A stretch of 64,000 bases of DNA from Roseomonas genomospecies 6 (GTDB lineage: Bacteria; Pseudomonadota; Alphaproteobacteria; Azospirillales; Azospirillaceae). Made by a program: the position numbers and the translations under genes. Positions 24,652 through 36,397 of this stretch are shown in pieces. Under the pieces are notes generated by a model that was not told the DNA's origin, made no database searches, and saw only the letters and a list, made by a program, of their open reading frames with translations. Within the stretch, counting starts at the first letter, position 1. Every line of letters begins with the position of its first letter. The stretch lies in contig NZ_QOKW01000016.1 in NCBI RefSeq assembly GCF_008365375.1, positions 87,787-151,786 on the forward strand, given 5' to 3'.

Positions 24652-25578
24652 TCAATCGGCCAGACGGGGTTCGGGAAGGCCCTGGACGCCGGGATCGAAC
24701 ATCAGCACGCGCCCGCCATGCGGGTCCTCGGCCAGATCCGCCGGCCCGCGGCAGAGCGAGGTGACGAGCATCGTGCGCAGGTCCGGGCCGCCGAAGGCGC
24801 ACATGGTCGGCTTGCGCATCGGCACCTCGATCCGGCGGTCCAGCACGCCGTTCGGGGTGAAGCGCTTGATGCAGCCCTCGTCCAGGCAGCAGATCCAGTA
24901 GCAGCCGTCCGCGTCCACCGCGGCGCCGTCGGGGCGCCCGGCCATCGCGCGCATGTCGACGAAGGGGCGCCGGTCGCGGGCGGTGCCGGTGTCCGGGTCA
25001 TAGTCCCAGGCCCAGACCATCCGGACGTCGCGGTGGCTGTCGGAAGCGTAGAAGGTGCGCCCGTCCGGGCTGAAGGCGGAGCCGTTGGGGATGATGTAGC
25101 TCCCCGCCCCCGTCTCGGTCAGGCCGTCGGCGCGGGTGAAGCGGTGCCACCGGCCGGAGGCGTCACCCTTGGCGATGTCCATGACCATGCTGGACAGCCA
25201 CAGCCGCCCCTGCCGGTCGCAGCGCCCGTCGTTGAAGCGCATCCCCTCCTTCGGGAAGCGGTGGGTGGCGAGCGCGGTGACCACGGCCTCCCCGCCTTCT
25301 CCCGGCAGTTCCACGTCGAACAGGCCGGTCTCGCAGGCGCAGACCACGCCGCCGTCCGGACGCAGGACGAGGCAGCCGATCATCTCCGGCAGGGTCCAGC
25401 GGCGGTGAACGCCGCTGGAGGGATCGAACCGGTGAACGGCCCGCGCGGGGATGTCGATCCAGGTCCACAGACCCCGCTCGGCGTCCCAGACCGGATTCTC
25501 GCCGGTGCCGTTGCGCAGGTCGGGATCGATGACGGCGTCCAGGCCGATGCTCGTCACGGCAATTCCGGGACTGGTCAT
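24652..25578 (-). CDS. SMP-30/gluconolactonase-family sugar lactonase
   Basis: A 308-residue six-bladed beta-propeller lactonase. Early Glu in GTGENPVWD, RFNDGRCDRQGRLWLSSM, the metal-site region IIPNGSAFSPDGRTFYASDS and DGAAVDADGCYWICC are all typical of SMP-30, where Glu, Asn and Asp bind the catalytic divalent metal. The ATG overlaps the tctA stop (ATGA), so the two are coupled. In the dgo context it should open galactonolactone (or a related aldonolactone) made by the SDR gene product. No signal peptide, so cytosolic. Confidence 0.9.
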   Translation of the reverse strand: MTSPGIAVTSIGLDAVIDPDLRNGTGENPVWDAERGLWTWIDIPARAVHRFDPSSGVHRRWTLPEMIGCLVLRPDGGVVCACETGLFDVELPGEGGEAVVTALATHRFPKEGMRFNDGRCDRQGRLWLSSMVMDIAKGDASGRWHRFTRADGLTETGAGSYIIPNGSAFSPDGRTFYASDSHRDVRMVWAWDYDPDTGTARDRRPFVDMRAMAGRPDGAAVDADGCYWICCLDEGCIKRFTPNGVLDRRIEVPMRKPTMCAFGGPDLRTMLVTSLCRGPADLAEDPHGGRVLMFDPGVQGLPEPRLAD

Positions 25579-27119
25579 TCCGGGGTCCCCATGCGGCTGG
25601 TCCCGGCGGCCGGGTTGATCGTGGACGGACCGCCCGCCGACCGCTCCGCCCACAGGCGGCGCAGCAGCGGAAGCATCAGCGTCAGGATCGCGATGGTCAG
25701 CAGGATCGCGGTGATCGGGCGGGTGTAGAGGAAGTCGTAGCTGCCGTTGGACAGCGACAGCGCGCGGCGGAAGTTCGCCTCGGCCATCGGCCCCATGATG
25801 AGGGCGAGCACGACGGGCGACGCCGGGAAATCCCACTTCTGCATGAAATAGCCGACGACGCCGGCGGCCAGCATGATCCAGATGTCGAACATGCTGTTGT
25901 TGATGGCGTAGGTGCCGACGATGCACAGCGCCAGGATGGCCGGCGTCAGCACCGACTTCGGCATCTGCAGGATGCGCCCCATGAAGCGCAGCGAACCGAG
26001 GCCCACCACCAGCATGAACACGTAGCAGACCAGCATGCCGGCGAACAGCGTGAAGACCAGATCGGCGTGGTCCTTGAACAGCAGCGGACCGGGCTGAAGA
26101 CCCTGGAGCGTCAGGGCGCCCAGCATCACGGCGGTCACGGCGTCGCCGGGGATGCCCAGCGTCAACATGGTCAGCATCGCGCCGCCGGTGCAGCCGTTGG
26201 CGCCGGATTCGCAGGCGGCGACGGCGCCCAGTTCGCCCTTGCCGTAGTTCTCCGGCGTCTTGCTGAAGCGCTTGGCCTCGTTGTAGGCGACGAAGGCGGC
26301 GATGTCGGCGCCGGCACCGGGGATCATGCCGATGACGATTCCCAGGCCCGAGGAGCGCGCGATGTTGACCAACTGCTGGCGGAACATGTGCCAAGGCGGG
26401 ATGATGCGGTCCAGCGCCGCGGCCATGCCCGCGCGGACCTGCGGGTCCTCCAGCGCCTTGAAGGCTTCGGCGGCGGCGAACAGGCCGATCATCACCGGGA
26501 TGAAGGGCACGTTGAACAGCTCGGTGTAGCCGCCGGTGTAGCGCGGAAAGCCGCCCATCGGGTCCAGCCCGACGGTGGCCAGCAGCAGGCCGAGGAAGCC
26601 GGAGATCAGACCCTTGATGACCGACACGCCGGAAATGCTGGCGATGATCGACAGACCGAAGACGGCCAGCGCGAAGGACTCCGACGCGCTGAACTCCAGC
26701 GCGAAGCGGGCCAGCACCGGGGCCAGGAAGATCAGCACGAACACGCTGGCCGTGCCGCCCAGGAAGGACGAGAAGGTGGCGGTGCCCAGCGCGATGCCGG
26801 CCTGCCCCTTCTTGGTCAGTTCGTACCCGTCGATGGCGGTGGCCGCGGCGGCGGGGGTTCCGGGGATCTTCAGCAGGATGGCCGTGACCGACCCGCCGTA
26901 GATGCCGCCGAAGAAGACGCCGGAAATCATCAGCAGGCCCGACAGCGGGTCCATGCCGAAGGTGAAGGGCAGCAGGATGGCCACGCCCATCGTCGCCGTG
27001 AGGCCGGGCAGCGCGCCGATGATGATGCCCAGGGTCACGCCCAACAGGGCGAGCAGCAGCGCCATGGGCTGGTTGAGCAGCGCCTGCGCGCCGTGAAGAA
27101 GCATGTCGAGTTCGTACAT
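25575..27119 (-). CDS. TctA-type large permease of a tripartite tricarboxylate transporter
   Basis: A 514-residue inner-membrane protein with about twelve hydrophobic segments. It has the TctA hallmarks: GALPGLTATMGVAILLPFTF near residue 37, GGIYGGSVTAILLKIPGTPAA near 72, and GIVIGMIPGAGADIAAFVAYNEA near 265. It forms the transport channel with the small subunit TctB and the binding protein TctC encoded just upstream. Placement inside a galactonate-type operon suggests the cargo is a sugar acid, not citrate; this is inference. It begins 48 bases after the tctB stop. Confidence 0.93.
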   Translation of the reverse strand: MYELDMLLHGAQALLNQPMALLLALLGVTLGIIIGALPGLTATMGVAILLPFTFGMDPLSGLLMISGVFFGGIYGGSVTAILLKIPGTPAAAATAIDGYELTKKGQAGIALGTATFSSFLGGTASVFVLIFLAPVLARFALEFSASESFALAVFGLSIIASISGVSVIKGLISGFLGLLLATVGLDPMGGFPRYTGGYTELFNVPFIPVMIGLFAAAEAFKALEDPQVRAGMAAALDRIIPPWHMFRQQLVNIARSSGLGIVIGMIPGAGADIAAFVAYNEAKRFSKTPENYGKGELGAVAACESGANGCTGGAMLTMLTLGIPGDAVTAVMLGALTLQGLQPGPLLFKDHADLVFTLFAGMLVCYVFMLVVGLGSLRFMGRILQMPKSVLTPAILALCIVGTYAINNSMFDIWIMLAAGVVGYFMQKWDFPASPVVLALIMGPMAEANFRRALSLSNGSYDFLYTRPITAILLTIAILTLMLPLLRRLWAERSAGGPSTINPAAGTSRMGTPE

Positions 27120-27167
27120 CTCACCCCTCCGTCAACGGAGCGTTGCGGCCGGTCGGACCGGTCTGGG

Positions 27168-27680
27168 TCATTCGAAAAGGCTTCCAACCGGCAGCGGCAC
27201 GCTGAGCGCGTAGGCGAAGGCGGCGTAGATGAGCGCGGTCAGCACGGCGGCGATGGCGGCGTTCGCGATCAGGTTGCGCCGTCCCATCAGCCACATCAGG
27301 CCGAACAGATAGATCGGCGTCGCGATGGCGTGACCGACATACTCCATGGCGAACAGGCAGACGGCGGTGGCGGCGATGCCGATCGCCACGGTGCCGTAGC
27401 TGGCCTTGGGTGCGGCCTGTGCCGGATCATCCGGGGGAGCGGCGGGCGCCCGCAGCGTGTTGAAGACCAGGATCGCGCAGAGCACCAGAAGGGCCACGGC
27501 GAAGATGATCGGGAAGCGGGCGGGACCGACGTCGGTCTCAAGCATGGTCGGCGGGAAATCACCCGCGACGACGATGGCGGCGACCGCGACCGCCATGACA
27601 AGAACGGCGATGACCAGCGTGGCAAAGCGGTCCTGCGGGCGCAGGCCAGCCTTGCCGCCCGGAGCGGGAGCGTGACTCAT
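27168..27680 (-). CDS. TctB-type small permease of a tripartite tricarboxylate transporter
   Basis: A 170-residue protein with four predicted membrane helices (about residues 20-40, 58-75, 95-120, 130-160). GPARFPIIFAVALLVLC is typical of the TctB/DUF1468 family. I start at ATG 27680 behind GAAGGAGA; a 7-residue longer form is possible. It sits between tctC and tctA, the usual order of TTT systems. TctB is the poorly conserved small subunit; the call rests on topology and context together. Confidence 0.88.
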   Translation of the reverse strand: MSHAPAPGGKAGLRPQDRFATLVIAVLVMAVAVAAIVVAGDFPPTMLETDVGPARFPIIFAVALLVLCAILVFNTLRAPAAPPDDPAQAAPKASYGTVAIGIAATAVCLFAMEYVGHAIATPIYLFGLMWLMGRRNLIANAAIAAVLTALIYAAFAYALSVPLPVGSLFE

Positions 27681-27743
27681 GAGTGGGTCTCCTTCGGACA
27701 CCCGGCGGCCCGAGGGCCGCCGGGGACACGCCGAGGATGTGGC

Positions 27744-28709
27744 TTACTTGGAGAGGCCGATCTGCTTCATCAGCGTCTTGAACATCTCGGCGTCCTTCTC
27801 CATGGCCGCCTTGAACTGCGGGCCGTCGAGGTAGGCGTAGCTGAGGTTCATCTTGGCGAGCTGGTCGCGGAAGCCCTGCTCCTCGACCGCCTTCTTGGAC
27901 GCGGTGCGCAGCGTCTCGACGACGTTGGCCGGGGTCTTCTTCGGAACGACGATGCCGCGCCAGGTGGCGACCGTCACGTCGATGCCCTTCTCCTTCAGCG
28001 TCGGGGCGTCCGGGAAGGCCTTGGAACGCTGGTCGTCCATCACGGCCAGGATGCGCAGCGTGCCGGCGGCGACGTGGCTGGACACCTCGGCGGGGCTGAC
28101 GCTGACGGCCTCGATGTGGTTGCCCAACAGCGCGGTGACCGCCGGGTTGGCGCCGTCATAGGGAACGTGGTTGAACTTCAGCCCGGACTTGGTCGCCAGG
28201 GCCTCGGCGGCGAGGTGCCAGATGGCGCCGGTGCCGGAGTTGCCGATGCGGACCTTGCCGGGATTCTCCTTGGCGTGGGCCAGGAACTCCTCGATGGTCT
28301 TCCACGGCGCGCTGGCGTTGACCGTGATGGCGCTCGGCTCCGCGTTCAGGCGGGCGATCGGGGTGAAGTCCTCGACCGTGAAGCGGGCGACGCCCAGGTT
28401 CGGCAGGGTGGTGATCTCGACGGTGCCCATGCCGATCTTGTAGCCGTCCGGACGGGCGGCCATGATCTCCGACAGGCCGACCGCGCCGCCGCCGCCGGTC
28501 TTGTTCACCACGCCCACCGACTGCGGCAGGTGGCGGTTCACGGAGTCCGCATAGGCGCGGGCGACGAGGTCGGTGCCTCCGCCGGCGGCGTACGGGACGA
28601 TCAGCTCGATCGCCTTGGCCGGGTATTCGGCGGCCTGCGCGGCGACCATCAGCGTGGCGGAGGTCAGCGCGCCGACGACGGCGCCGGTGACGAAACGATA
28701 GCCCTTCAT
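27744..28709 (-). CDS. TctC/Bug-type periplasmic solute-binding protein
   Basis: A 321-residue exported receptor with a signal peptide at 1-26 (MKGYRFVTGAVVGALTSATL through AQAAE). The core carries the Bug/TctC motifs IELIVPYAAGGGTDLVARAYAD and VNKTGGGGAVGLSEIMAARPDGY. HVPYDGANPAVTALLGNHIEAV marks the second lobe. Bug proteins bind carboxylates through two beta-strand loops contacting the carboxyl group, which fits an aldonate ligand such as galactonate. It precedes tctB by 63 bases and follows dgoA by 67 bases. Confidence 0.93.
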   Translation of the reverse strand: MKGYRFVTGAVVGALTSATLMVAAQAAEYPAKAIELIVPYAAGGGTDLVARAYADSVNRHLPQSVGVVNKTGGGGAVGLSEIMAARPDGYKIGMGTVEITTLPNLGVARFTVEDFTPIARLNAEPSAITVNASAPWKTIEEFLAHAKENPGKVRIGNSGTGAIWHLAAEALATKSGLKFNHVPYDGANPAVTALLGNHIEAVSVSPAEVSSHVAAGTLRILAVMDDQRSKAFPDAPTLKEKGIDVTVATWRGIVVPKKTPANVVETLRTASKKAVEEQGFRDQLAKMNLSYAYLDGPQFKAAMEKDAEMFKTLMKQIGLSK

Positions 28710-28776
28710 GAGCGTTCTCCCTGGGGTGTTGCTTGAGGTGGACAGGAGGTGGGGGGAAGAGAAAGCCGCTGCGTGC

Positions 28777-29427
<651 letters not shown>

Positions 29428-29432
29428 GATCG

Positions 29433-30425
29433 TTACTCCCCCGTCGGCGCGATCAGGCCGGCGGCAACGGCGAACTGGAAAAGCCCGCGCGGGGCGGTGT
29501 TCTCAAGCCGGTCGGTGGGCTCGACGCCCAGCAACTCCAGGCCGCGGACGTAGCGGCGGCAGAGCGCGCCCTCGCCGATCAGCAGCAGCGGACGGCCATC
29601 GTGCAGCTCGTTGCGCATGTGGCCGAGGCCGGAGGTCAGCTCGTGCCCGATCAGCAGGCCGGACAGGTAATCCTTCAGAAGCTCCGCCGGCATACGGCGG
29701 GTGATTCCCAGCGTGCGCGCGGCGAAGATCTGGTGCGTGAAGTCGCCCGGCCCGCTGGCCTGCGCCGCTTGCACGCCCTCGGCGAAGGCGGCGTCGGACT
29801 CGGCCTCCGTCGGGGCGGCGTCCGCCGGCATCAGCCGGCCGAGGATCGAGTGCTTGCACAACACGGCGAAGACCTCGCCGGTCATGTAGGTGGAGAAGCG
29901 GGTCATGCGTCCGCCCGCGATCTCCACCCATTTCGAATGGGTGCCGGGCAGCACCATGCAGGCGTCGCGGCCCCAATCCGGCCGGTCGGCCAGAACGCCG
30001 GCGATCTGGATCTCCTCGCCGCGCAGGATGTCCGGCGGGCCGCTGGGCGGGTCGTAGAGCATGCCCGGTGCGATCAGGATGCGCGCGCCCGACGCGCTGT
30101 CCACCGCGATAGCCTGCGAGGCCAGCGTGGCCGTGTCGGCGGGGCAGCGGACATAGGGTGCCTCGCGCCAGCCCTGGGCGCTGCCGACCATGCCGCCGGC
30201 CACGACCGGCAGGCCCGGATGGGACGCCAGCCAATCGCCGCACAGGTCGGTGAAGGCCTGCTCGAAGCCCGACAGGCCCGGCAGCGGCAGGTTCTGGATG
30301 CCATGCGCGTTGGCGCGCTGGTCCAGCACGCGCCCGGCGCGGTCCATCAGGAAGCCGCGCAGGCTGGAGGTTCCCCAATCAAGGGCGATCAGCGATGCCC
30401 CGACGCCCGTTCGTCCCGTTTCCAT
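29433..30425 (-). CDS. dgoK: 2-dehydro-3-deoxygalactonokinase
   Basis: A 330-residue kinase of the DgoK family: LIALDWGTSSLRGFLMDRAG near the N-terminus (phosphate-binding loop), GGMVGSAQGWREAPYVRCPA, an IQIAGVL segment, LPGTHSKWVEI and STYMTGEVFAVL. It phosphorylates 2-keto-3-deoxygalactonate using ATP, feeding DgoA. Its start lies 37 bases inside the end of the IclR regulator gene, so the two are probably translated as one unit. No dgoD dehydratase gene is present next to it, unlike many dgo operons. Confidence 0.93.
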   Translation of the reverse strand: METGRTGVGASLIALDWGTSSLRGFLMDRAGRVLDQRANAHGIQNLPLPGLSGFEQAFTDLCGDWLASHPGLPVVAGGMVGSAQGWREAPYVRCPADTATLASQAIAVDSASGARILIAPGMLYDPPSGPPDILRGEEIQIAGVLADRPDWGRDACMVLPGTHSKWVEIAGGRMTRFSTYMTGEVFAVLCKHSILGRLMPADAAPTEAESDAAFAEGVQAAQASGPGDFTHQIFAARTLGITRRMPAELLKDYLSGLLIGHELTSGLGHMRNELHDGRPLLLIGEGALCRRYVRGLELLGVEPTDRLENTAPRGLFQFAVAAGLIAPTGE

Positions 30426-31228
30426 CCCAAATCCTTTGAAATCGCGTCGGCAACCGCCAGGACGATCGGTCCAAGCTCCTCCATCCGTTCGTCCGGCATG
30501 TACGGCACGGCGCTCGCCACGCTGATGGCGGCGACCACCTGGTTGCGGACGTCACGGATCGGCGCGCCGACGCAGCGGATGCCGATTTCGTTTTCCTCGA
30601 GGTCGAAGGACCAACCGCGCTCCACATAGGCGGCCAGCCGGGATTCGAACTCCGGCCAGGGCGCCAGCGGGGGGCGTTCCGGCGCCGCCGCGGTCAGGCG
30701 GCGCGCGTGTTCGTAAAGCTCCGGCCAGCGGTCGCGCGGCAGACCGAGAAGAAGCGCCTTCCCCAGCCCCGTGGAGGCCAGAGGCATGCGCAGGCCGATG
30801 CGCGACCGCATCTCCAGCCCGCGCGTGTTCGGGATCTTGTCGAGGTAGAAGACCTCCGCCCCCTCGACGACGCCGAGATGGACGGTGTCGCCGGTCAGGC
30901 GGGCCAGCGCCTCGATGTGGGGGCGGGCGACGGCGACCAGCGGGCGCTGCTCCAGAGCGCGCATGCCGAGTTCGATCAGCTTCGGCCCCAGCAGATAGCC
31001 CTTGTAGGGAACGTGATGCAGATAGCCTTCCAACGTCAGGCTGTTGAGCATCCGGTGGGTCGTGCTGCGCGGCGTGCCCAGCCGGGCGGCGATGCCCTTC
31101 ACGTCGCCGACGCCCGCCGCCACGCATTCCAGGAGGGCGAGGCCGCGCATCAGCGTCTGGGTTCCGGAGGCCTGCGGCTTCTCCGGAGACTCCTGCGCAT
31201 CGAGAGGATTCGCTCCGACGCCGGCCAT
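30389..31228 (-). CDS. IclR-family regulator of the dgo-type operon
   Basis: A 279-residue IclR regulator. The winged HTH is at about residues 25-85 (GLALLECVAAGVGDVKGIAA, then TPRSTTHRMLNSLTLEGYL). The effector domain follows at 100-265, with DTVHLGVVEGAEVFYLDKI and STGLGKALLLGLP, where sugar-acid ligands bind. I chose ATG 31228, which has GGGGGAGGG just ahead; a longer in-frame start at 31306 lies among candidate operator sites. As the first gene of the operon it probably autoregulates from the sites at 31250-31334. KdgR and DgoR-like proteins of this type sense keto-deoxy sugar acids. Confidence 0.92.
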   Translation of the reverse strand: MAGVGANPLDAQESPEKPQASGTQTLMRGLALLECVAAGVGDVKGIAARLGTPRSTTHRMLNSLTLEGYLHHVPYKGYLLGPKLIELGMRALEQRPLVAVARPHIEALARLTGDTVHLGVVEGAEVFYLDKIPNTRGLEMRSRIGLRMPLASTGLGKALLLGLPRDRWPELYEHARRLTAAAPERPPLAPWPEFESRLAAYVERGWSFDLEENEIGIRCVGAPIRDVRNQVVAAISVASAVPYMPDERMEELGPIVLAVADAISKDLGWKRDERASGHR

Positions 31229-31249
31229 GCCCTCCCCCCTGTGTTGTTG

Positions 31250-31334
31250 CCCACTATCTGGCATATCAGTTTCATCCACTCTAAGATTCCGCCCATAGTG
31301 TGTCAAATAAATTTCTCACTGTCCATATAGTGGG
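31250..31334. promoter_or_regulatory. Repeated CCCACTAT-TGG sites, candidate IclR operators
   Basis: CCCACTATCTGG (31250-31261, plus strand) and CCCACTATATGG (minus strand, 31323-31334) are two inverted near-identical copies. A weaker third copy reads CACTATGGG on the minus strand at 31292-31300. They lie just upstream of the IclR start on one side and ahead of the clpB promoter on the other. This suits an IclR regulator that binds two half-site pairs and loops or blocks its own promoter. Confidence 0.55.
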
Positions 31335-31366
31335 ACAATTGCGCAAGCAACCGGCCCCCCCGCCGT

Positions 31367-31395
31367 CTTGACCGGGGCGGCGGCCCTGCCCATCT
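31367..31395 (+). promoter_or_regulatory. Sigma-32-type heat-shock promoter for clpB
   Basis: CTTGAC (31367-31372), a 15-base spacer, then GCCCATCT (31388-31395). This closely matches the RpoH consensus CTTGAA-N13-17-CCCATNT. It lies 100 bases upstream of the clpB start, so a heat-shock transcript with a leader of about 90 bases is expected. Confidence 0.6.
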
Positions 31396-31494
31396 GTTCG
31401 TGTGAGGCGACCGGGGCCGCGCATGGTGCGGGCCACACAGGCCGTCTTCCCGCGCCTTCGAAAAGGGCGGGAACCATAACGAACGGAGTGCCTG

Positions 31495-34164
<2,670 letters not shown>

Positions 34165-34198
34165 ACGACGACGCTGCCCCCTCCCTAACCCTCCCCCC

Positions 34199-34260
34199 GC
34201 TCTCGGCGGACCAAAGGTCCGCCTGCCGCGTCAGCGCAAACCAAAGGTTTGCGCGAGAGC
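34199..34260. repeat. Twin-hairpin intergenic element in the clpB-ctaG gap
   Basis: GGCGGACC-AAA-GGTCCGCC (34205-34223) and GCGCAAACC-AAA-GGTTTGCGC (34234-34254) are two perfect hairpins with identical AAA loops. They are enclosed by an outer stem, GCTCTC (34199-34204) with GAGAGC (34255-34260). A purine/pyrimidine-biased flank (CCCTCTCC ... GGGGGAGGG, 34301-34325) could fold further. It looks like a mobile or interspersed structured repeat, and may also end the clpB transcript. Confidence 0.7.
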
Positions 34261-34351
34261 TTCGAGGTGGAGGGGACTGCCGCCGCTTCGCAGAAGGCAC
34301 CCTCTCCCTCGAAGAGGGGGAGGGTCGGGGTGGGGGCAACGTCAGCCCCTT

Positions 34352-35167
34352 TTATGTCCCCTGCCGCTCCGCCACCATCAGCCAGCGCGCCAGGGCGTAG
34401 AGGTTGACCGCCACATAGACCGCGGCCCCCACGACCCCCATGATGAGCCCGCCGAGCTGCTGGTCGGCCAGGGCGGACAGACCCCAGGGCGCCGTCGTCA
34501 CCAGATGGTAGACGAACAGCGGTTGCGGGGCGAAGATCAGCAGCGCCGCCAGGATGGCGAGATGGACCGAGGTGCCGAAGGCCGACAGCAGCCCCCGCGC
34601 CCGCATCGCCGGCCCGTCCGGCGCCAGCACCGTCCGCCACGCCGCGACCGCGCCGACGAGCAGGCTGCCGTGCATCGCCCACAGCACCGCATCGAAGCGC
34701 AGCGCCGCCATGTAGGGTCCCGGCAGGTGCCACACCCACAGGAACAGCCCGAACAGGCCCCAGGCGATCTCCGGAACTCCGAGGGGTGACGCCAGGGTCC
34801 TCGCCCAGCCGCGCCAGCGCACCGCTCGCGTCGGCCAGGACAGGACCAGCAGAGGCGCCGCCACCTGTATGGTCAGGAGATGCTGCACGACCCGCGCCGA
34901 GAACAGGGCGGAGGTCAGGTTGCACAGCGGCGACACGAAGGCCGCGAACAGCACCAGCCACCCGGCGGCGAAGCACCAGGACTGGTGGCGCGCCATTCTT
35001 GTCCCGTGCCCTGCCCCATGCCGGTTCACGACCGCCGCGTATCCGACGGCGGCCAGGGCAAAGACGGCGAGCAGCACCGGATCGCCGTTCCAGGCGCTCC
35101 AGAACCCCTCCGGCACCGGCGGGGGACCGCAATAGGGGATGATGGACGGCTGCGTTCCAACGGGCAC
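34352..35167 (-). CDS. ctaG: CtaG-type (caa3) cytochrome oxidase assembly membrane protein
   Basis: A 271-residue membrane protein with seven hydrophobic helices. It matches the caa3-type CtaG family: SPLCNLTSALFSARVVQHLL with the conserved His, VWHLPGPYMAALRFDAVLWAMHG with conserved Trp-His, and LADQQLGGLIMGVVGA near the C-terminus. The family helps assemble copper-containing haem-copper oxidases; it is unrelated to the Cox11-type CtaG. No oxidase subunit gene is adjacent. The ATG at 35167 is preceded by AGGGAGGT. Confidence 0.87.
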   Translation of the reverse strand: MPVGTQPSIIPYCGPPPVPEGFWSAWNGDPVLLAVFALAAVGYAAVVNRHGAGHGTRMARHQSWCFAAGWLVLFAAFVSPLCNLTSALFSARVVQHLLTIQVAAPLLVLSWPTRAVRWRGWARTLASPLGVPEIAWGLFGLFLWVWHLPGPYMAALRFDAVLWAMHGSLLVGAVAAWRTVLAPDGPAMRARGLLSAFGTSVHLAILAALLIFAPQPLFVYHLVTTAPWGLSALADQQLGGLIMGVVGAAVYVAVNLYALARWLMVAERQGT

Positions 35168-35199
35168 GGCTGGACCTCCCTAGGTCGACTGCCATGTAA

Positions 35200-35221
35200 A
35201 ACCCGCCGCAGCCCTTGGGTT
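35200..35221 (-). terminator. Possible bidirectional terminator between FadR-family and ctaG genes
   Basis: AACCC (35200-35204) pairs with GGGTT (35217-35221). On the minus strand the stem is followed by TTTA and on the plus strand by CCCCTTTTT. The stem is short and the loop is long, so the strength is doubtful. Confidence 0.3.
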
Positions 35222-35229
35222 CCCCTTTT

Positions 35230-35997
35230 TCAGGCCCGCTCGGCGCTTTCGATCAGGTCGGTGCGCCCGATGCGGCGCAGGGAGGCTTCCAGCCGCGTGT
35301 CGTCCTCGCGGATTTCCCGCAGGGTGCGCAACGTGAAGACGACATGCGCCTCCGCCGCGGCCCGCGCGCCTTCGGCGTCCCCCGCCACCACCGCGTTCGC
35401 GATGGCCAGATGCTGGTCCAGCAGCAGGTTCCGCACGCCGGGCCGGGTGTAGAGCCGGTCGCGGTTGTAGAACACGTCGTTTCGCAGCATCTCCGACAGG
35501 GCGCCCATGATGTGCAGCATCACCGTGTTGTGCGCCGCCTCGTAGATGGCGAGGTGAAGCTGCGCGTCGACGTCCGCCTCCTCCGACGGATCGTCCTGCC
35601 GATGGGCATCCTTCATGCGCTGTGCCAGAGCGTGGATCGCCTCGCGGTCGAGGTCGGTCGCCCGCTGCGCGGCCAGCCCGGCGGCGGCGGCCTCGATGGC
35701 GCTGCGGAACTCCAGATAATGGAAGGGCGCGTCCGGATCGGATTGCAGCAGCGCCGCCAGCGGGGCCGCGATGGGGGCGAGGAACTGCGCGATGTGCGTG
35801 CCGTTGCGCCCGGAGACGAGCAGCCCACGCTCCTCCAGCTTCTCCAGGGCGTCGCGCAGCGACGGGCGCGAGACGTCCAGCTTCAACGCCAGATCCCGTT
35901 CCGGCAGGAGCTTCTCCCCCGGACGCAGGACGCCTTCCCGGATCAGCGTCTCCAGATGGTCCGCGATGGCGTCCGCCAGCTTGGCCGGCTTTATCAT
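35230..35997 (-). CDS. FadR/GntR-family regulator of the lactate locus
   Basis: A 255-residue GntR-type regulator. The winged HTH is at residues 1-70 (ADAIADHLETLIREG, LLPERDLALKLDVSRPSLRDALEKLEERGLL). An FCD effector domain follows at 80-235, with metal-ligand-type Asp/His positions in DVDAQLHLAIYEAAHN and DQHLAIANAVVAGDAEGA. I start at ATG 35997; upstream in-frame codons read like untranslated DNA. LldR, PdhR and GlcC belong to this family. The gene is divergent from the lactate permease gene, with a TGGTCA-ACC candidate operator between them, so an LldR-like lactate sensor is the best reading. Confidence 0.88.
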   Translation of the reverse strand: MIKPAKLADAIADHLETLIREGVLRPGEKLLPERDLALKLDVSRPSLRDALEKLEERGLLVSGRNGTHIAQFLAPIAAPLAALLQSDPDAPFHYLEFRSAIEAAAAGLAAQRATDLDREAIHALAQRMKDAHRQDDPSEEADVDAQLHLAIYEAAHNTVMLHIMGALSEMLRNDVFYNRDRLYTRPGVRNLLLDQHLAIANAVVAGDAEGARAAAEAHVVFTLRTLREIREDDTRLEASLRRIGRTDLIESAERA

Positions 35998-36397
35998 TCC
36001 CTTGCCCTGCATCCGCAGCAATCCCGCCTGATCCCGAAAGCTAGATATCGTCACGGCTCCCGCGCGTCCAGCCCCACCGAGGCCCGCGGCGCCGTTTCCC
36101 GGCGGGTCCGTCACCGGACGGGTCAAATGGTAATACCAGAAGCAAGAAAAAGTCTTCAGCCTCGCTGACGGTAAATTGAATTTTCCCTATTGCCAACCAT
36201 GGCGACCCAATGTATCCGTGAATTGCCTTTGGTCATAATTTTTGACCGGAGCCGAACCCAAGAAAAAACTGATCTCCACAGTCCACGGGCTGCGGAATGA
36301 AAGGCGGCGCGCGTCCGGATAAGACGTGCGGGTCCGGGCTCCATTCACGGTCGCCGGCCAAAGGGCAGTACCGAGAATCGCGGCATAGGAAGGAAAC
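35998..36397. other. Divergent control region between FadR-family regulator and lctP
   Basis: A 400-base gap with an AT-rich core at about 36140-36260 but no gene. It holds the candidate operator at 36230-36247 and a strong GGAAGGAA ribosome site for lctP at its right end. No -35/-10 pair is clear enough to report. Confidence 0.55.
36230..36247. promoter_or_regulatory. Candidate LldR-type operator 1
   Basis: TGGTCATAATTTTTGACC contains an inverted GGTCA-N7-TGACC pair. It aligns at 12 of 18 positions with the site at 38193 (TGGTCA-N5-TTT-N-ACC). It is placed between the FadR-family regulator and lctP, where such a regulator would act. Canonical FadR-family sites have a shorter spacer, so the assignment is tentative. 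Confidence 0.5.
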
